Notes: generated from the letters alone by a model not told the origin. A stretch of DNA of 64,000 nt from an uncultured Arenicella sp. (GCA_938048185.1 CALIVT010000002.1:26034-90033), one strand, 5' to 3'. Numbered from the stretch's first letter, positions 37,099 to 46,026 are shown. Translations and numbers: made by a program.

Positions 37099-38037
37099 AT
37101 GAAATCGACGCACAAAATCGCCTACACCGTCGGCGAGCCCGCGGGCATTGGCCCGGAACTTATTCTTCAGCTCGCGCAAACCGACGATCTAAGCGATGTG
37201 ATCGTAATAGGCGACGCTCGACTACTCAAGCAACGCGCTGAAACCTTGGGCCTCAGTCTCGACAACCTAGCCGTACTCGACACCCCCGTTAATGATTTTA
37301 GGGTCTGTGGGCAGCCAGATACCAGTAATGTTGATGGCGTTATTAACATGCTTAACCGCGCCATAGATGGGTGTTTAAATCATGAATTTGCAGCCATGGT
37401 CACCGGCCCACTACACAAAGGCATTATCAACGACGCTGGGATAGATTTCTCGGGGCATACAGAATACTTGGCAGAGCGCACTAAGGCCGCCAAACCGGTT
37501 ATGCTGCTAGCCACCTCGTCGTTACGCGTCGCCTTAGTGACCACTCACCTTCCGCTTAAAGACGTGTGCGCCGCAATTACCGAAGAGTTGATCATTGAAA
37601 TTTGTCAGATTATCAACCAAGACTTACGTCAAAAGTACGCCATTGATGAGCCAAGACTGATTGTGTGCGGCTTGAACCCTCACGCCGGAGAAGGGGGCCA
37701 TTTAGGCATGGAAGAAATCGATATAATCGAGCCGGCTTTAGCCAAGCTAAAAGAGCAAGGCATTAATGTTGTGGGCCCGTTACCCGCCGACACCTTGTTT
37801 ACGCCTAAATACTTAGATAAGGCCGACGTGGCGGTCGCAATGTATCACGACCAAGGGCTGCCAGTGTTAAAGTCACAAGGTTTTGGTGACGCGGCGAATA
37901 TAACCCTCGGCTTACCGATTATTCGCACATCAGTTGACCATGGAACAGCGTTTGATCTCGCGGGCACTGGCCACGCCGATGTCGGCAGCCTGCGCACTGC
38001 GCTCACTGTCGCCAGAGAGATGGCGGTGGCCTCATGA
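37099..38037 (+). CDS. pdxA: 4-hydroxythreonine-4-phosphate dehydrogenase
   Basis: 312 residues. Vitamin B6 synthesis: NAD-dependent oxidation of 4-phosphohydroxy-L-threonine. Conserved start YTVGEPAGIGPELI. Metal-binding histidines are in TTHLPLKDV, CGLNPHAGEGGHLGMEE and MYHDQGLPVLK; RTSVDHGTAFDLAGTG closes the active site. It overlaps rsmA by four bases (ATGA). Confidence 0.97.
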   Translation: MKSTHKIAYTVGEPAGIGPELILQLAQTDDLSDVIVIGDARLLKQRAETLGLSLDNLAVLDTPVNDFRVCGQPDTSNVDGVINMLNRAIDGCLNHEFAAMVTGPLHKGIINDAGIDFSGHTEYLAERTKAAKPVMLLATSSLRVALVTTHLPLKDVCAAITEELIIEICQIINQDLRQKYAIDEPRLIVCGLNPHAGEGGHLGMEEIDIIEPALAKLKEQGINVVGPLPADTLFTPKYLDKADVAVAMYHDQGLPVLKSQGFGDAANITLGLPIIRTSVDHGTAFDLAGTGHADVGSLRTALTVAREMAVAS

Positions 38038-38837
38038 GCAGTTTCGCCGCTCCGCGCAAGTCGCTGGGCCAGAATTTTCTGCAAGACCCGAATATTATCA
38101 ACAGGATCGTAGCGTCACTCGCACTGAGCGAGAACGACACGGTTGTTGAGATTGGTCCTGGACGCGGCGCGCTGACCGAATTAATTATTCCGCAAGCTGG
38201 GCAGACCCATCTAATCGAGTTTGATCGAGACCTAATCGAGTATTGGCAGAATCGAGCCGACACTGCCGACTCTCTTATAGTACATGGGCAAGACGTGTTG
38301 CAATTCGATATGAACGAAATCACTCAGTCGAGTAATCGAAAGATCAAAGTGATCGGCAACTTGCCGTACAACATTTCCAGCCCAGTGCTATTCCACCTAA
38401 TGCATTATGCTGACCAAATTGATAGCCAAATCGTCATGCTGCAAAAGGAAGTCGTCGAGCGCATGGCTTCTGGTCCTGGTAGTAAGCAATACGGCCGCTT
38501 ATCGGTAATGCTGCAACAGCGCTACACCATCGAGAACCTGTTCAAGGTGCCACCGACGGCGTTCTTTCCGCCACCCAAGGTCGATTCAGCGATTGCACGG
38601 TTAACGCCGTTAACTAACGTTGCGCACCCAGTGGACAGCCAACTGGATTTTGAAAAACTGGTGAAACAAGCGTTTAGCATGCGCCGCAAAACCTTAAGGA
38701 ACACTCTCAAGGGCTTGCTTAGTTCGGTACAAATTGAGTCGCTGAATATTGACCCCAGTGCACGCGCCGAGACACTCAGTGTTGAGAATTTTTCGGCACT
38801 TACGAATCTGTATACATCCAATTCAGCAATCGCCTAA
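38034..38837 (+). CDS. rsmA: 16S rRNA (adenine(1518)-N(6)/adenine(1519)-N(6))-dimethyltransferase
   Basis: 267 residues. It dimethylates two adjacent adenines near the 3' end of 16S rRNA. KSLGQNFLQDPNIINRIV start, SAM motif VVEIGPGRGALTELI, catalytic NLPYNISSPVLFHLM, and the C-terminal AFSMRRKTLRNTLKGLL. Coupled to pdxA, the usual neighbour. Confidence 0.97.
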   Translation: MSSFAAPRKSLGQNFLQDPNIINRIVASLALSENDTVVEIGPGRGALTELIIPQAGQTHLIEFDRDLIEYWQNRADTADSLIVHGQDVLQFDMNEITQSSNRKIKVIGNLPYNISSPVLFHLMHYADQIDSQIVMLQKEVVERMASGPGSKQYGRLSVMLQQRYTIENLFKVPPTAFFPPPKVDSAIARLTPLTNVAHPVDSQLDFEKLVKQAFSMRRKTLRNTLKGLLSSVQIESLNIDPSARAETLSVENFSALTNLYTSNSAIA

Positions 38838-38865
38838 TTATTGATCGCTTCCGACGAAAATAGGC

Positions 38866-38894
38866 TTGAACTGAGGTAGGCTTTACCCTATATT
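38866..38894 (+). promoter_or_regulatory. sigma-70 promoter of rpmE
   Basis: -35 TTGAAC (38866-38871), 17-bp spacer, -10 TATATT (38889-38894). Start predicted near 38901, giving a ~58-base leader before rpmE. Confidence 0.6.
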
Positions 38895-38958
38895 CGCTCA
38901 CCCTGAGTATGAACTCGCGCCAAATCACGAGTTCGATCTCTAATAATCGGAGAACATC

Positions 38959-39162
38959 ATGAAAGCAGACATTCATCCAGCATACGGCGAAATCAAAGTC
39001 ACCTGTGCATGCGGAAACACATTTAATACAGGCTCTACGTTAGGCAAAGACCTACATGTTGAAATCTGTTCTGATTGCCACCCGTTTTATACTGGCAAAC
39101 AAAAGGTAATGGACACTGAAGGCCGTGTAGGTCGATTCAAGAGCCGTTACGGCAAGAAATAA
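38959..39162 (+). CDS. rpmE: 50S ribosomal protein L31, zinc-binding type
   Basis: 67 residues. Full zinc-ribbon form: CACGNTF (two Cys) and [12 protein letters not shown]. Having all cysteines indicates the zinc-replete paralogue rather than the YkgM type. A strong ribosome-binding site (ggagaac) stands before the ATG. It is a single-gene unit with its own promoter and terminator. Confidence 0.97.
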   Translation: MKADIHPAYGEIKVTCACGNTFNTGSTLGKDLHVEICSDCHPFYTGKQKVMDTEGRVGRFKSRYGKK

Positions 39163-39190
39163 GAGTTTCTTACTATTAAGAAATATCATA

Positions 39191-39217
39191 AAAGGCGCTT
39201 TCGAAGCGCCTTTTTTA
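39191..39217 (+). terminator. intrinsic terminator after rpmE
   Basis: Perfect 9-bp stem AAGGCGCTT (39192-39200) and AAGCGCCTT (39204-39212) with a 3-base loop, followed by a run of T. A clear Rho-independent terminator. Confidence 0.92.
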
Positions 39218-39310
39218 TTGGGCGACGAGGCGAGGACCATTAACAAGAACGGCTAAACAGTTATAACTTCCAGTTATAAAAAAAGCCGCTGTTAACAGAA
39301 TTTAAATTTA

Positions 39311-39337
39311 TTAGCACTCAACCACCTCGAGTGCTAA
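39311..39337. promoter_or_regulatory. CIRCE operator (HrcA-binding site) upstream of rpoH
   Basis: TTAGCACTC (39311-39319), nine bases, GAGTGCTAA (39329-39337) is a perfect match to the published CIRCE consensus, the operator of the heat-shock repressor HrcA. It ends 100 bases before the rpoH ATG. A sigma-70-like pair fits inside it: -35 TTAGCA (39311-39316), 18-bp spacer, -10 TAATAT (39335-39340), so HrcA would cover the promoter. A direct repeat CAGTTATAA (39258-39266 and 39271-39279) lies further upstream. Classical CIRCE sites control groESL and hrcA/dnaK operons; rpoH is an unusual target. Confidence 0.88.
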
Positions 39338-39437
39338 TATTGAGCACATATTCACAGATTACTAGCTGTTTAGTGGTCTGAACTACGCTTAATAAGTGCC
39401 TAGATTAGGGCTTAGAAAGTTTTTTAGGAGAAAAAAT

Positions 39438-40283
39438 ATGGCAACTGCTAACCCAGTATCTCTTCCATACAACAGTAATTTAGCGGGCTTTTTGAAAGTC
39501 GCTAACAGTGCTCCAGTATTAACCGCCGAGCATGAAGCTCGTTTAGCTCGCAAGTTCCGTGACGAGGAAGACGTCGACGCCGCCCGCGAATTAGTTCTGT
39601 CCCAGCTGCGCCATGTAATCCATGTGGCCAAAGGCTTCACCGGTTATGGCTTACCCGTTTCGGACCTAATTCAAGAAGGCAATATTGGCTTAATGAAAGC
39701 GGTTAAAAACTTCGATCCAGAGCGCGGCATTCGCCTAGTATCTTATGCGGTACATTGGATTAAAGCCGAGATTTATGAGTATGTTCTTAAGAACTGGAAA
39801 ATCGTAAAAGTCGCAACGACCAAAGCACAGCGTAAGTTGTTCTTTAATTTGCGCAAGGCTAGAAAATCACTCAGCGCGATGACTGAGCAAGAAACACAAG
39901 ATTTAGCCAGCAATCTCGATGTGCCGGTGAAAACCGTTCGCGAAATGGAATTACGCATGACCAGCTCTGATGTTGCCTTTGATGGCACTGATAGCGATGA
40001 CGACGATTTCGTAACCAGCCCGTCTGGGTATTTGCCAGACATGCGTTACAATCCAGAAGAATTAGTAATGAAGAGTGAGACCAGCGACAACAATCGAACC
40101 TCGTTGTACGCGGCCATTACCGATTTAGATGACCGTAGCAAAGATATTCTACAACGTCGTTGGTTGGGCGAAGAGAAAGCGACATTGCATGAACTCGCTG
40201 CCGAGTACAATGTATCTGCTGAACGCATTCGCCAAATTGAAAAACGCGCAATGCAAAAAATGAAAGGTCAGCTCGAAACCTAG
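39438..40283 (+). CDS. rpoH: RNA polymerase sigma-32 factor (heat shock)
   Basis: 281 residues from the ATG at 39438, which has an AGGAG site seven bases upstream; a longer frame from 39396 is rejected. Region 2 contains LRHVIHVAKGFTGYGLPVSDLIQEGNIGLMKAVKNFDPERG and the RpoH box QRKLFFNLRKAR, diagnostic for sigma-32. Region 4 ends with the helix-turn-helix NVSAERIRQIEKRAMQKMKG. It lies alone between rpmE and gor rather than after ftsX, and its upstream region carries a CIRCE element. Confidence 0.97.
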   Translation: MATANPVSLPYNSNLAGFLKVANSAPVLTAEHEARLARKFRDEEDVDAARELVLSQLRHVIHVAKGFTGYGLPVSDLIQEGNIGLMKAVKNFDPERGIRLVSYAVHWIKAEIYEYVLKNWKIVKVATTKAQRKLFFNLRKARKSLSAMTEQETQDLASNLDVPVKTVREMELRMTSSDVAFDGTDSDDDDFVTSPSGYLPDMRYNPEELVMKSETSDNNRTSLYAAITDLDDRSKDILQRRWLGEEKATLHELAAEYNVSAERIRQIEKRAMQKMKGQLET

Positions 40284-40315
40284 GGTCTTAGCAAGACTGA
40301 CCGTGGATCTGCATT

Positions 40316-40345
40316 AAGCCCTTTCTTCGGAAAGGGCTTTTTTAT
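40316..40345 (+). terminator. intrinsic terminator after rpoH
   Basis: Perfect 10-bp stem AAGCCCTTTC (40316-40325) and GAAAGGGCTT (40330-40339) closed by a UUCG tetraloop, followed by a T run. A very stable Rho-independent terminator. Confidence 0.93.
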
Positions 40346-40396
40346 TGAACAAAATTGAGTTTATCGACGAACTCATACTTTAAGCGAGTAACACTT

Positions 40397-41749
40397 ATGA
40401 ACACCTATGATTTAGTAGTAATTGGTGGCGGCTCCGGCGGCGTTAGAGCAGCGCGCATTGCCGCAGGCCATGGCGCCAAAGTCGCGATTTGTGAAGAATT
40501 TCGATACGGCGGTACCTGCGTGATTCGCGGTTGTGTACCAAAAAAAATGATGGTCTATGCTGCACACTATCACGAAGACTTCGAGGACAGCCGCCACTAT
40601 GGCTGGAACACCAACGTCGAGAGCTTTGACTGGTCTCGCTTAATAAGCAACAAAGACACTGAAATAGATCGGCTAAATAGCATCTACGAGAACCTTCTAA
40701 AAAATGCAGGCGTTGAAATCCTCTACGGTACTGCAAGCCTACTAGACGCCAACACCGTCAAACTGGGTGACCAAACGCTCAACACTGAGAAAATTTTAAT
40801 CGCTTCAGGCGGAACGCCATTCCTACCTGAAATCGACGGCATCGAACACGCAATCAGCTCGAATGAGGTATTTCACTTAGACAGCCAACCTAAATCAGCC
40901 GTGGTCGTCGGTGGTGGCTACATAGCAGTCGAGTTTGCTGGCATATTCAATGGCATTGGCACCGACACGACTTTGGTCTACCGTGGTCCGCAGATATTAC
41001 GTGGCTTTGATGAAGACATTCGCAGTCACTTAGCCACCGAAATTACTAAGAAGGGCATCGATCTGCGCCTAGAAAATAACGTCGAGAAAATTGCGTTAGA
41101 CACCAACGGCGCTAAGGTCGTTAGCTTTACTGACGGCACGACTAAAACCGTAGACTGCGTGCTATTCGCTACCGGCCGAACGCCAAATACCGAGGCGCTA
41201 AACCTGCAAAACGCGAACATTGAACTCGGTCGTAAAGGTGAGATAAAGGTCGACAAATATTCGCGCACCAACGTACAAAATATATTCGCGGTAGGCGACG
41301 TAACGGATCGTATTGCGCTGACACCAGTCGCGACCATGGAAGGCCACGCGTTTGCAGATACTTTCTTTGGTAACAATGAGCGTTTCGCCGATCACACAAA
41401 TGTACCGTCAGCCGTATTCTCGCAACCACCGATCGGCTCAGTGGGCTTGAGTGAGCACGACGCGCGAGATAAATATGGCAACGTCGATACCTATTCTTCG
41501 GAGTTCAAAATTCTAAAGCACACATTGACCGAGAATACTGAACGCACCCTGATGAAGCTGATCGTCGCGACCGACACTGATGTTGTTGTGGGTGCACACA
41601 TGGTTGGACCTGACGCCGCGGAGATTATGCAAGGCATTGCCATCGCAATTAAAGCGGGTGCTACGAAGGCAGATTTTGACGCAACCGTAGGCATTCATCC
41701 GAGCACCGCAGAGGAATTCTGCACCATGCGCACTAAAGACTCAAAGTAG
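40397..41749 (+). CDS. gor: glutathione-disulfide reductase
   Basis: 450 residues from the ATG at 40397 (YDLVVIGGGSGGVRAARIAA is the FAD-binding start). Reduces oxidised glutathione with NADPH. Redox-active disulfide GGTCVIRGCVPKK, second Rossmann fold GGGYIAVEFAGIF, FAD contact NIFAVGDVTDRIALTPVA, and the catalytic His-Glu in VGIHPSTAEEF. The arginine in VYRGPQILRGFDED fits NADPH. It lies after the rpoH terminator; a small membrane protein gene follows 17 bp later. Confidence 0.93.
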   Translation: MNTYDLVVIGGGSGGVRAARIAAGHGAKVAICEEFRYGGTCVIRGCVPKKMMVYAAHYHEDFEDSRHYGWNTNVESFDWSRLISNKDTEIDRLNSIYENLLKNAGVEILYGTASLLDANTVKLGDQTLNTEKILIASGGTPFLPEIDGIEHAISSNEVFHLDSQPKSAVVVGGGYIAVEFAGIFNGIGTDTTLVYRGPQILRGFDEDIRSHLATEITKKGIDLRLENNVEKIALDTNGAKVVSFTDGTTKTVDCVLFATGRTPNTEALNLQNANIELGRKGEIKVDKYSRTNVQNIFAVGDVTDRIALTPVATMEGHAFADTFFGNNERFADHTNVPSAVFSQPPIGSVGLSEHDARDKYGNVDTYSSEFKILKHTLTENTERTLMKLIVATDTDVVVGAHMVGPDAAEIMQGIAIAIKAGATKADFDATVGIHPSTAEEFCTMRTKDSK

Positions 41750-41766
41750 CCAGGCTTTAATACGAC

Positions 41767-41997
41767 ATGCGCTACAGAGAGGGCGAGATCCCAAAAGAGC
41801 AAATGGCGGTGCACGCCAGTGACGATATGTTGCTGCTTAGCGCGATCTTGGGATTCTTTATTGGCTTTGTGCTGGTTTATCTGGGCCGCAAGGGCCGGCA
41901 AATGTGGATGTGGGTCTGGGGCCTAGGTTTAGTCGCGTGCAGCATTTATTTAGGCCTATCGATGACGGTTGGCCTCAAGCTCTTTGGACACTTTTAA
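41767..41997 (+). CDS. small membrane protein of unknown function
   Basis: 76 residues with two hydrophobic segments (~20-39 and ~46-70) separated by a basic loop (GRKGRQMWMW). No family recognised. It is 17 bp after gor and likely co-transcribed. No ribosome-binding site is obvious, so confidence is moderate. Confidence 0.6.
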   Translation: MRYREGEIPKEQMAVHASDDMLLLSAILGFFIGFVLVYLGRKGRQMWMWVWGLGLVACSIYLGLSMTVGLKLFGHF

Positions 41998-42098
41998 TTC
42001 AGATGCTCAAAACCACCAAGCGGCAGGTGATTAGTCCTTAGTCATTTACTGACTGGATCGAGTTACCGATCAATTCACTGTTACGGATTAGCTCGCAC

Positions 42099-42953
42099 CT
42101 ACTGACGCGGCAAATTCTGCACTATTGCGTACAACGCGTCGGTTAATTCTTGTCGATGTTCATAGTGCTGCAAATCAGTCCAGGCAATAGGGTTGCCAAT
42201 GGTGACATCGAGTGAGCCGCCGAACTTATTTAACGCCTCATGCATCAACAAGCCAGTCCTTAGCGGCAACGCAATGTGCGACGCAATGTGGAACTTACGA
42301 CTGTTGCGGCCATGAAAATGGATCGGTACTACGGTCGCTTTCGATTGCCGAATCAGCTTCGCCGCGAAGGTTGTCCAAGGCGCATCTTTTACGGACCCAA
42401 AACCGAATTTTCTAGCCGTTGAAACCATTCCAGCAGGAAAAATCAACAGCGGCACGTCATTCGAGATTGCTTCGAGTGCGAGCTGCTTAGAGCGAATGTT
42501 GGTCTTTATCGCATGCTTCGTTTCATTAAAATCAACCGGCAAAAAATAGGGCGCTAAATCCTCATCTTTACACAAAGCCGCATGAATCATGATGCGCAGA
42601 TCGCCTCGTACTTGAGCCGCGATATCGCACAACACCATGCCATCGACTATGCCAAAAGGGTGGTTAGCAACAAAGATAAGCGGCCCTTGTGTCCGAATCT
42701 CAGACGGCGTTAGGCCACGATGGTTAATATTAAGCGAACCGGCATCAATGGCATTTTTAAAGAACGTTCTAATATCAAACGGCTGATCTTTTAGCTGATG
42801 ATAGACTGACTCCAGTTTTTGCCGCCCCATTGCAATCTCCAAACGATCAATAACCAGCTTCACCATGGCTTTGTCGTTAGGCTGCACGTACGACAAACTC
42901 GGCTTTTGCTCAAGATAACTTGCAAACTGAGGGTCAAGCTCGGGTCTTGTCAT
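42099..42953 (-). CDS. lysophospholipid acyltransferase family protein
   Basis: 284 residues. PlsC-like acyltransferase: the HxxxxD motif is NHPFGIVDG (residues ~97-105) and the later substrate block is FPAGMVSTARKFGFG. The form with NHPFG is seen in the hemolysin/OlsA-like branch, which may acylate ornithine or lysophospholipids rather than simple glycerol phosphates. It lacks an obvious membrane anchor. It starts 10 bp after the S9 peptidase gene ends. Confidence 0.85.
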   Translation of the reverse strand: MTRPELDPQFASYLEQKPSLSYVQPNDKAMVKLVIDRLEIAMGRQKLESVYHQLKDQPFDIRTFFKNAIDAGSLNINHRGLTPSEIRTQGPLIFVANHPFGIVDGMVLCDIAAQVRGDLRIMIHAALCKDEDLAPYFLPVDFNETKHAIKTNIRSKQLALEAISNDVPLLIFPAGMVSTARKFGFGSVKDAPWTTFAAKLIRQSKATVVPIHFHGRNSRKFHIASHIALPLRTGLLMHEALNKFGGSLDVTIGNPIAWTDLQHYEHRQELTDALYAIVQNLPRQ

Positions 42954-42963
42954 CGCCTGGGCC

Positions 42964-45120
42964 CTATTTTTTTATGCCATGCGCAAGAAACATGAACGCG
43001 TACTCTTCGGCATAATCTTTTAAACGACCATAGCGACCGCTATTAGAGAAATGCCCTGCGCCCATATTAATTCGCATCACCAACAAATTATCATCAGTTT
43101 TCAACGCACGCATGCGCGCGGTCCATTTTGCAGGCTCCCAGTAGGTAACACGAGGGTCATTAATACCGCCGCTCACAAACATAGGTGGGTACTCTCGCTC
43201 AGCGATATTATCGTAGGGTGAGTAACTGGCAATTAGATCATAGTCATCCGCGCTCTCAATTGGGTTGCCCCACTCCTTCCACTCGGGCGGAGTGAGTGGC
43301 AAAGACGCGTCTAGCATCGTGTTCAACACATCGACAAAGGGTACGCCTAAATTTGCAGAGCGCCATAAGTGAGGTGCTTGAATAACAGCCGCCCCCACAA
43401 GCTCGCCACCAGCGCTGCGACCGGAAATGGAGACATTGCCGGCACTGGTGTATTGCTCTTTAATTAAATGTTTGGCGACATCAACGAAGTCGTTAAATGT
43501 GTTGGTGCGCTTATCAAGCTTACCGTCCAAGTACCACTGATAGCCCATCATGGCGCCTCCTCGAACGTGTGCGACCGCATACACGAAACCTCGGTCAAGT
43601 GCACTCAAGCGCATTGTAGAAAAACCAGGATTAATCGTTGCCGAATACGCGCCATACCCGTATAGCCACAGAGGCTGACTACCGTCTCGCTTCAAGCCCT
43701 TTTTATAGACGAGTGATACAGGGATCATTTCGCCGTCGCGCGCTGGGGCCATGATGCGCTGCGTTTGGTACTCGTGCTTGTTGTAGCCAGATGGGATTTT
43801 TTGCACCTTGCGCGGGGTCATACGCTTGGAACCTATTTCATAATCAAAAACGCTTGCAGGCGTAATCATTGACTCGTAGTTCAGCCTTATAAAGTCCTGA
43901 TCAAATTCAGCGTTAATACCTAGGCCGGCCGTAAAAATAGGCTCTGGAAACTGCACAACGTGATGTTTATTGTCATAACCGCGAACATGAATCTTCTCTA
44001 AACCGAGGTCGCGCGATTTCACAACCAAAAAATTCTTAAAAGTTTTCAGGCCCAATAAATAGGACTCGTCAGAACCTTTGATTAAGGTCTCCCAATTTTC
44101 TTTAAGGGGACGTTTATCACTGACCTTAACTAAACGAGAGTTCTTGTGTGTATCGTTGGCTAGAATATAAAATTCGCCATGCGCGTGATCGATCGTTTGT
44201 TGAAAACCTTCATCTCGACTAACTAGTTGAATGGGCTCCCCTGAGAAATCTGCGGGTAGAATATGGCTTTCTTGTCTCTCACCTTGACTAGAAACAAGCA
44301 CAATGAACTCTTTACTGCTGGTGATACTAAAGCCAATAAAGTAGCCGTCGTCAGCTTCGTGATAAATTGCCTTATCGTCAGTTTGCTCGGTACCAATAAC
44401 GTGGACATTAATGTATTTCGAATGCCAACGATCCTTCTCAAGTAAGGAATACATTAATTTGCTGCCATCGGAACTGAACTCGATTGAACCCTGAACATCG
44501 CTCAGTACGTCGGCTAAATACTCGCCCGTTTTCAGGTCTTTAATTCGAACTTGATAGCGCTCGTCACCGGCGGTATCAAACGAGTAAGCCAAATAGCGGT
44601 TATCCGGACTAATCTCCCAGTCGCCAATGACAAAGTATTCATGCCCCTCGGCCAGCGCAGTTTCGTCCATAAAAACGGTTTGCTCACCGGTCGCCAAATT
44701 GGTTCGGGTTCGAGTTCGGTACTCTTCGCCCGATCGGAAGAACCAACGGTATTCGTAGCCATTGTCAACGTAGGGCACAGACGTCTCCTCTTCGTCGGTA
44801 CGGCCTTTGAACTCTGCAAATACTTTGTCGGCAAGCGATTGATTTGGTTTTAGAAATTCTTGATAGTAGCTGTTCTCTTGCTCTAAATAATCAATAACCT
44901 GCTTGTCATCTACGACCGGATAACCTTTGTCCTTAAGCCAATGATACGGGTCGTCCAAGCTACGACCGTGATGCACTTCTCGATGCGGCGCTTGTAACGC
45001 AGTGGGGGCGGTTTGATCTAGCTGCTTAAGACGAGAAAAAGTAGAATCAGTCATAGAAGGGTTCGAACTACAAGAGGCAAAGAGGGTTAACAGCGGCAGT
45101 ATAATCAGCGGGGCACGCAT
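42964..45120 (-). CDS. S9A-family serine peptidase (oligopeptidase B-like) with lipoprotein signal
   Basis: 718 residues from the ATG at 45120, with taggtg ribosome-binding site six bases upstream. N-terminal lipoprotein signal with lipobox FASC (Cys ~17). A beta-propeller domain spans ~60-420 and an alpha/beta hydrolase domain follows: nucleophile GRSAGGEL, acidic region GINDPRVTYWEP and His in GAGHFSNSGR. Oligopeptidase B cleaves peptides after basic residues and is normally cytoplasmic; this one should be membrane-anchored outside the cytoplasm. It is 85 bp after mutM. Confidence 0.88.
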   Translation of the reverse strand: MRAPLIILPLLTLFASCSSNPSMTDSTFSRLKQLDQTAPTALQAPHREVHHGRSLDDPYHWLKDKGYPVVDDKQVIDYLEQENSYYQEFLKPNQSLADKVFAEFKGRTDEEETSVPYVDNGYEYRWFFRSGEEYRTRTRTNLATGEQTVFMDETALAEGHEYFVIGDWEISPDNRYLAYSFDTAGDERYQVRIKDLKTGEYLADVLSDVQGSIEFSSDGSKLMYSLLEKDRWHSKYINVHVIGTEQTDDKAIYHEADDGYFIGFSITSSKEFIVLVSSQGERQESHILPADFSGEPIQLVSRDEGFQQTIDHAHGEFYILANDTHKNSRLVKVSDKRPLKENWETLIKGSDESYLLGLKTFKNFLVVKSRDLGLEKIHVRGYDNKHHVVQFPEPIFTAGLGINAEFDQDFIRLNYESMITPASVFDYEIGSKRMTPRKVQKIPSGYNKHEYQTQRIMAPARDGEMIPVSLVYKKGLKRDGSQPLWLYGYGAYSATINPGFSTMRLSALDRGFVYAVAHVRGGAMMGYQWYLDGKLDKRTNTFNDFVDVAKHLIKEQYTSAGNVSISGRSAGGELVGAAVIQAPHLWRSANLGVPFVDVLNTMLDASLPLTPPEWKEWGNPIESADDYDLIASYSPYDNIAEREYPPMFVSGGINDPRVTYWEPAKWTARMRALKTDDNLLVMRINMGAGHFSNSGRYGRLKDYAEEYAFMFLAHGIKK

Positions 45121-45205
45121 CGAATTCACCTAAATTGAGGGTTGGAAATAGCATAGAGCTTAACAGCAGTTATTGTTGGCTTGGGCAAGAAAAGCGTAAC
45201 TATAA

Positions 45206-46024
45206 TTAAAATCTCTGGCAATAAACACAAAAAAAGGTGTTGCGCTGGGCAACGACTTTGGACTTAATAGGCGATCCGCACCGGTAGCAAGGCTCGCCAG
45301 CGCGCGCATACACTTGCAATGCATGACGAAAATACCCGGGCTTGCCATCGGTTTGCGTAAAGTCATTAAGGGTAGTGCCGCCGGCTTTAATGGCTTTTGC
45401 GAGTACACGTTTAATTTGCGTCGCAAGTTCGCGATAGCGAGCCCTGCTGACACGTTTAGCGGCCACCGTAGGTCGAATGTTAGACTCATAAAGCGATTCA
45501 CTTGCGTAGATATTACCAACACCGACCACTATTTTGCCGTCCATTACAAAACTCTTTATCGGCTGCGCTTTAGATCGCGAGCGCTCGAAAAGATAGTCGC
45601 CGTCAAAATCATGGCTCAACGGTTCCGGCCCAAGGTTTGCGAGTAGCTTGTGCTGATCAATAGGCTCATGCACAACCAAACAACAACCAAAGCGTCGCGG
45701 ATCATTGAAGCGCACGACCTTATTGTTTGCGAATTCTAGATCAAGATGATCATGCTTAGCCGGTGGTGCGCCATGATCGAGCACGCGTAAACTCCCAGAC
45801 ATACCTAAATGCAATAACACACAACCCAGCGATGTATGCAGCAATATATATTTCGCTCGACGTTCGGCGCGCGTTATACGCTGCCCCTCCAATGCTGCAA
45901 GCGCAGCAACCGGTATCGGCCAACGTAAGGAGGCATTACGCACGATAACGTTGCTTAAAACCTGTCCGTCTACATGCGGCTCGATACCACGCAATGTGGT
46001 TTCAACCTCGGGAAGTTCGGGCAT
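45206..46024 (-). CDS. mutM: formamidopyrimidine-DNA glycosylase
   Basis: 272 residues. Removes oxidised purines such as 8-oxoguanine. The N-terminal MPELPEVETTLRG contains the catalytic Pro and Glu. The conserved Lys is in AKYILL; VGVGNIYASESL is the helix-two-turn-helix; the zinc finger is CYRCGSPI and CVYCQ. It starts two bases after hemY ends, so it is part of the heme operon. Confidence 0.96.
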   Translation of the reverse strand: MPELPEVETTLRGIEPHVDGQVLSNVIVRNASLRWPIPVAALAALEGQRITRAERRAKYILLHTSLGCVLLHLGMSGSLRVLDHGAPPAKHDHLDLEFANNKVVRFNDPRRFGCCLVVHEPIDQHKLLANLGPEPLSHDFDGDYLFERSRSKAQPIKSFVMDGKIVVGVGNIYASESLYESNIRPTVAAKRVSRARYRELATQIKRVLAKAIKAGGTTLNDFTQTDGKPGYFRHALQVYARAGEPCYRCGSPIKSKVVAQRNTFFCVYCQRF

Positions 46025-46026
46025 AA

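Noticed and set aside
39289..39298. Palindrome CTGTTAACAG upstream of rpoH as a LexA box
   Set aside because: A LexA site needs CTGT-N8-ACAG; here the arms abut with only two bases between them.
39420..39437. U6-AGGAG-A6 hairpin at the rpoH ribosome-binding site as an RNA thermometer
   Set aside because: The Shine-Dalgarno bases would lie in a five-base loop, not in the stem, and six A-U pairs are too weak to matter. A different long-range fold cannot be judged without calculation.
39396..39437. Longer rpoH start at 39396
   Set aside because: The 14 extra residues (MPRLGLRKFFRRKN) are not part of sigma-32, and AGGAG precedes the ATG at 39438.
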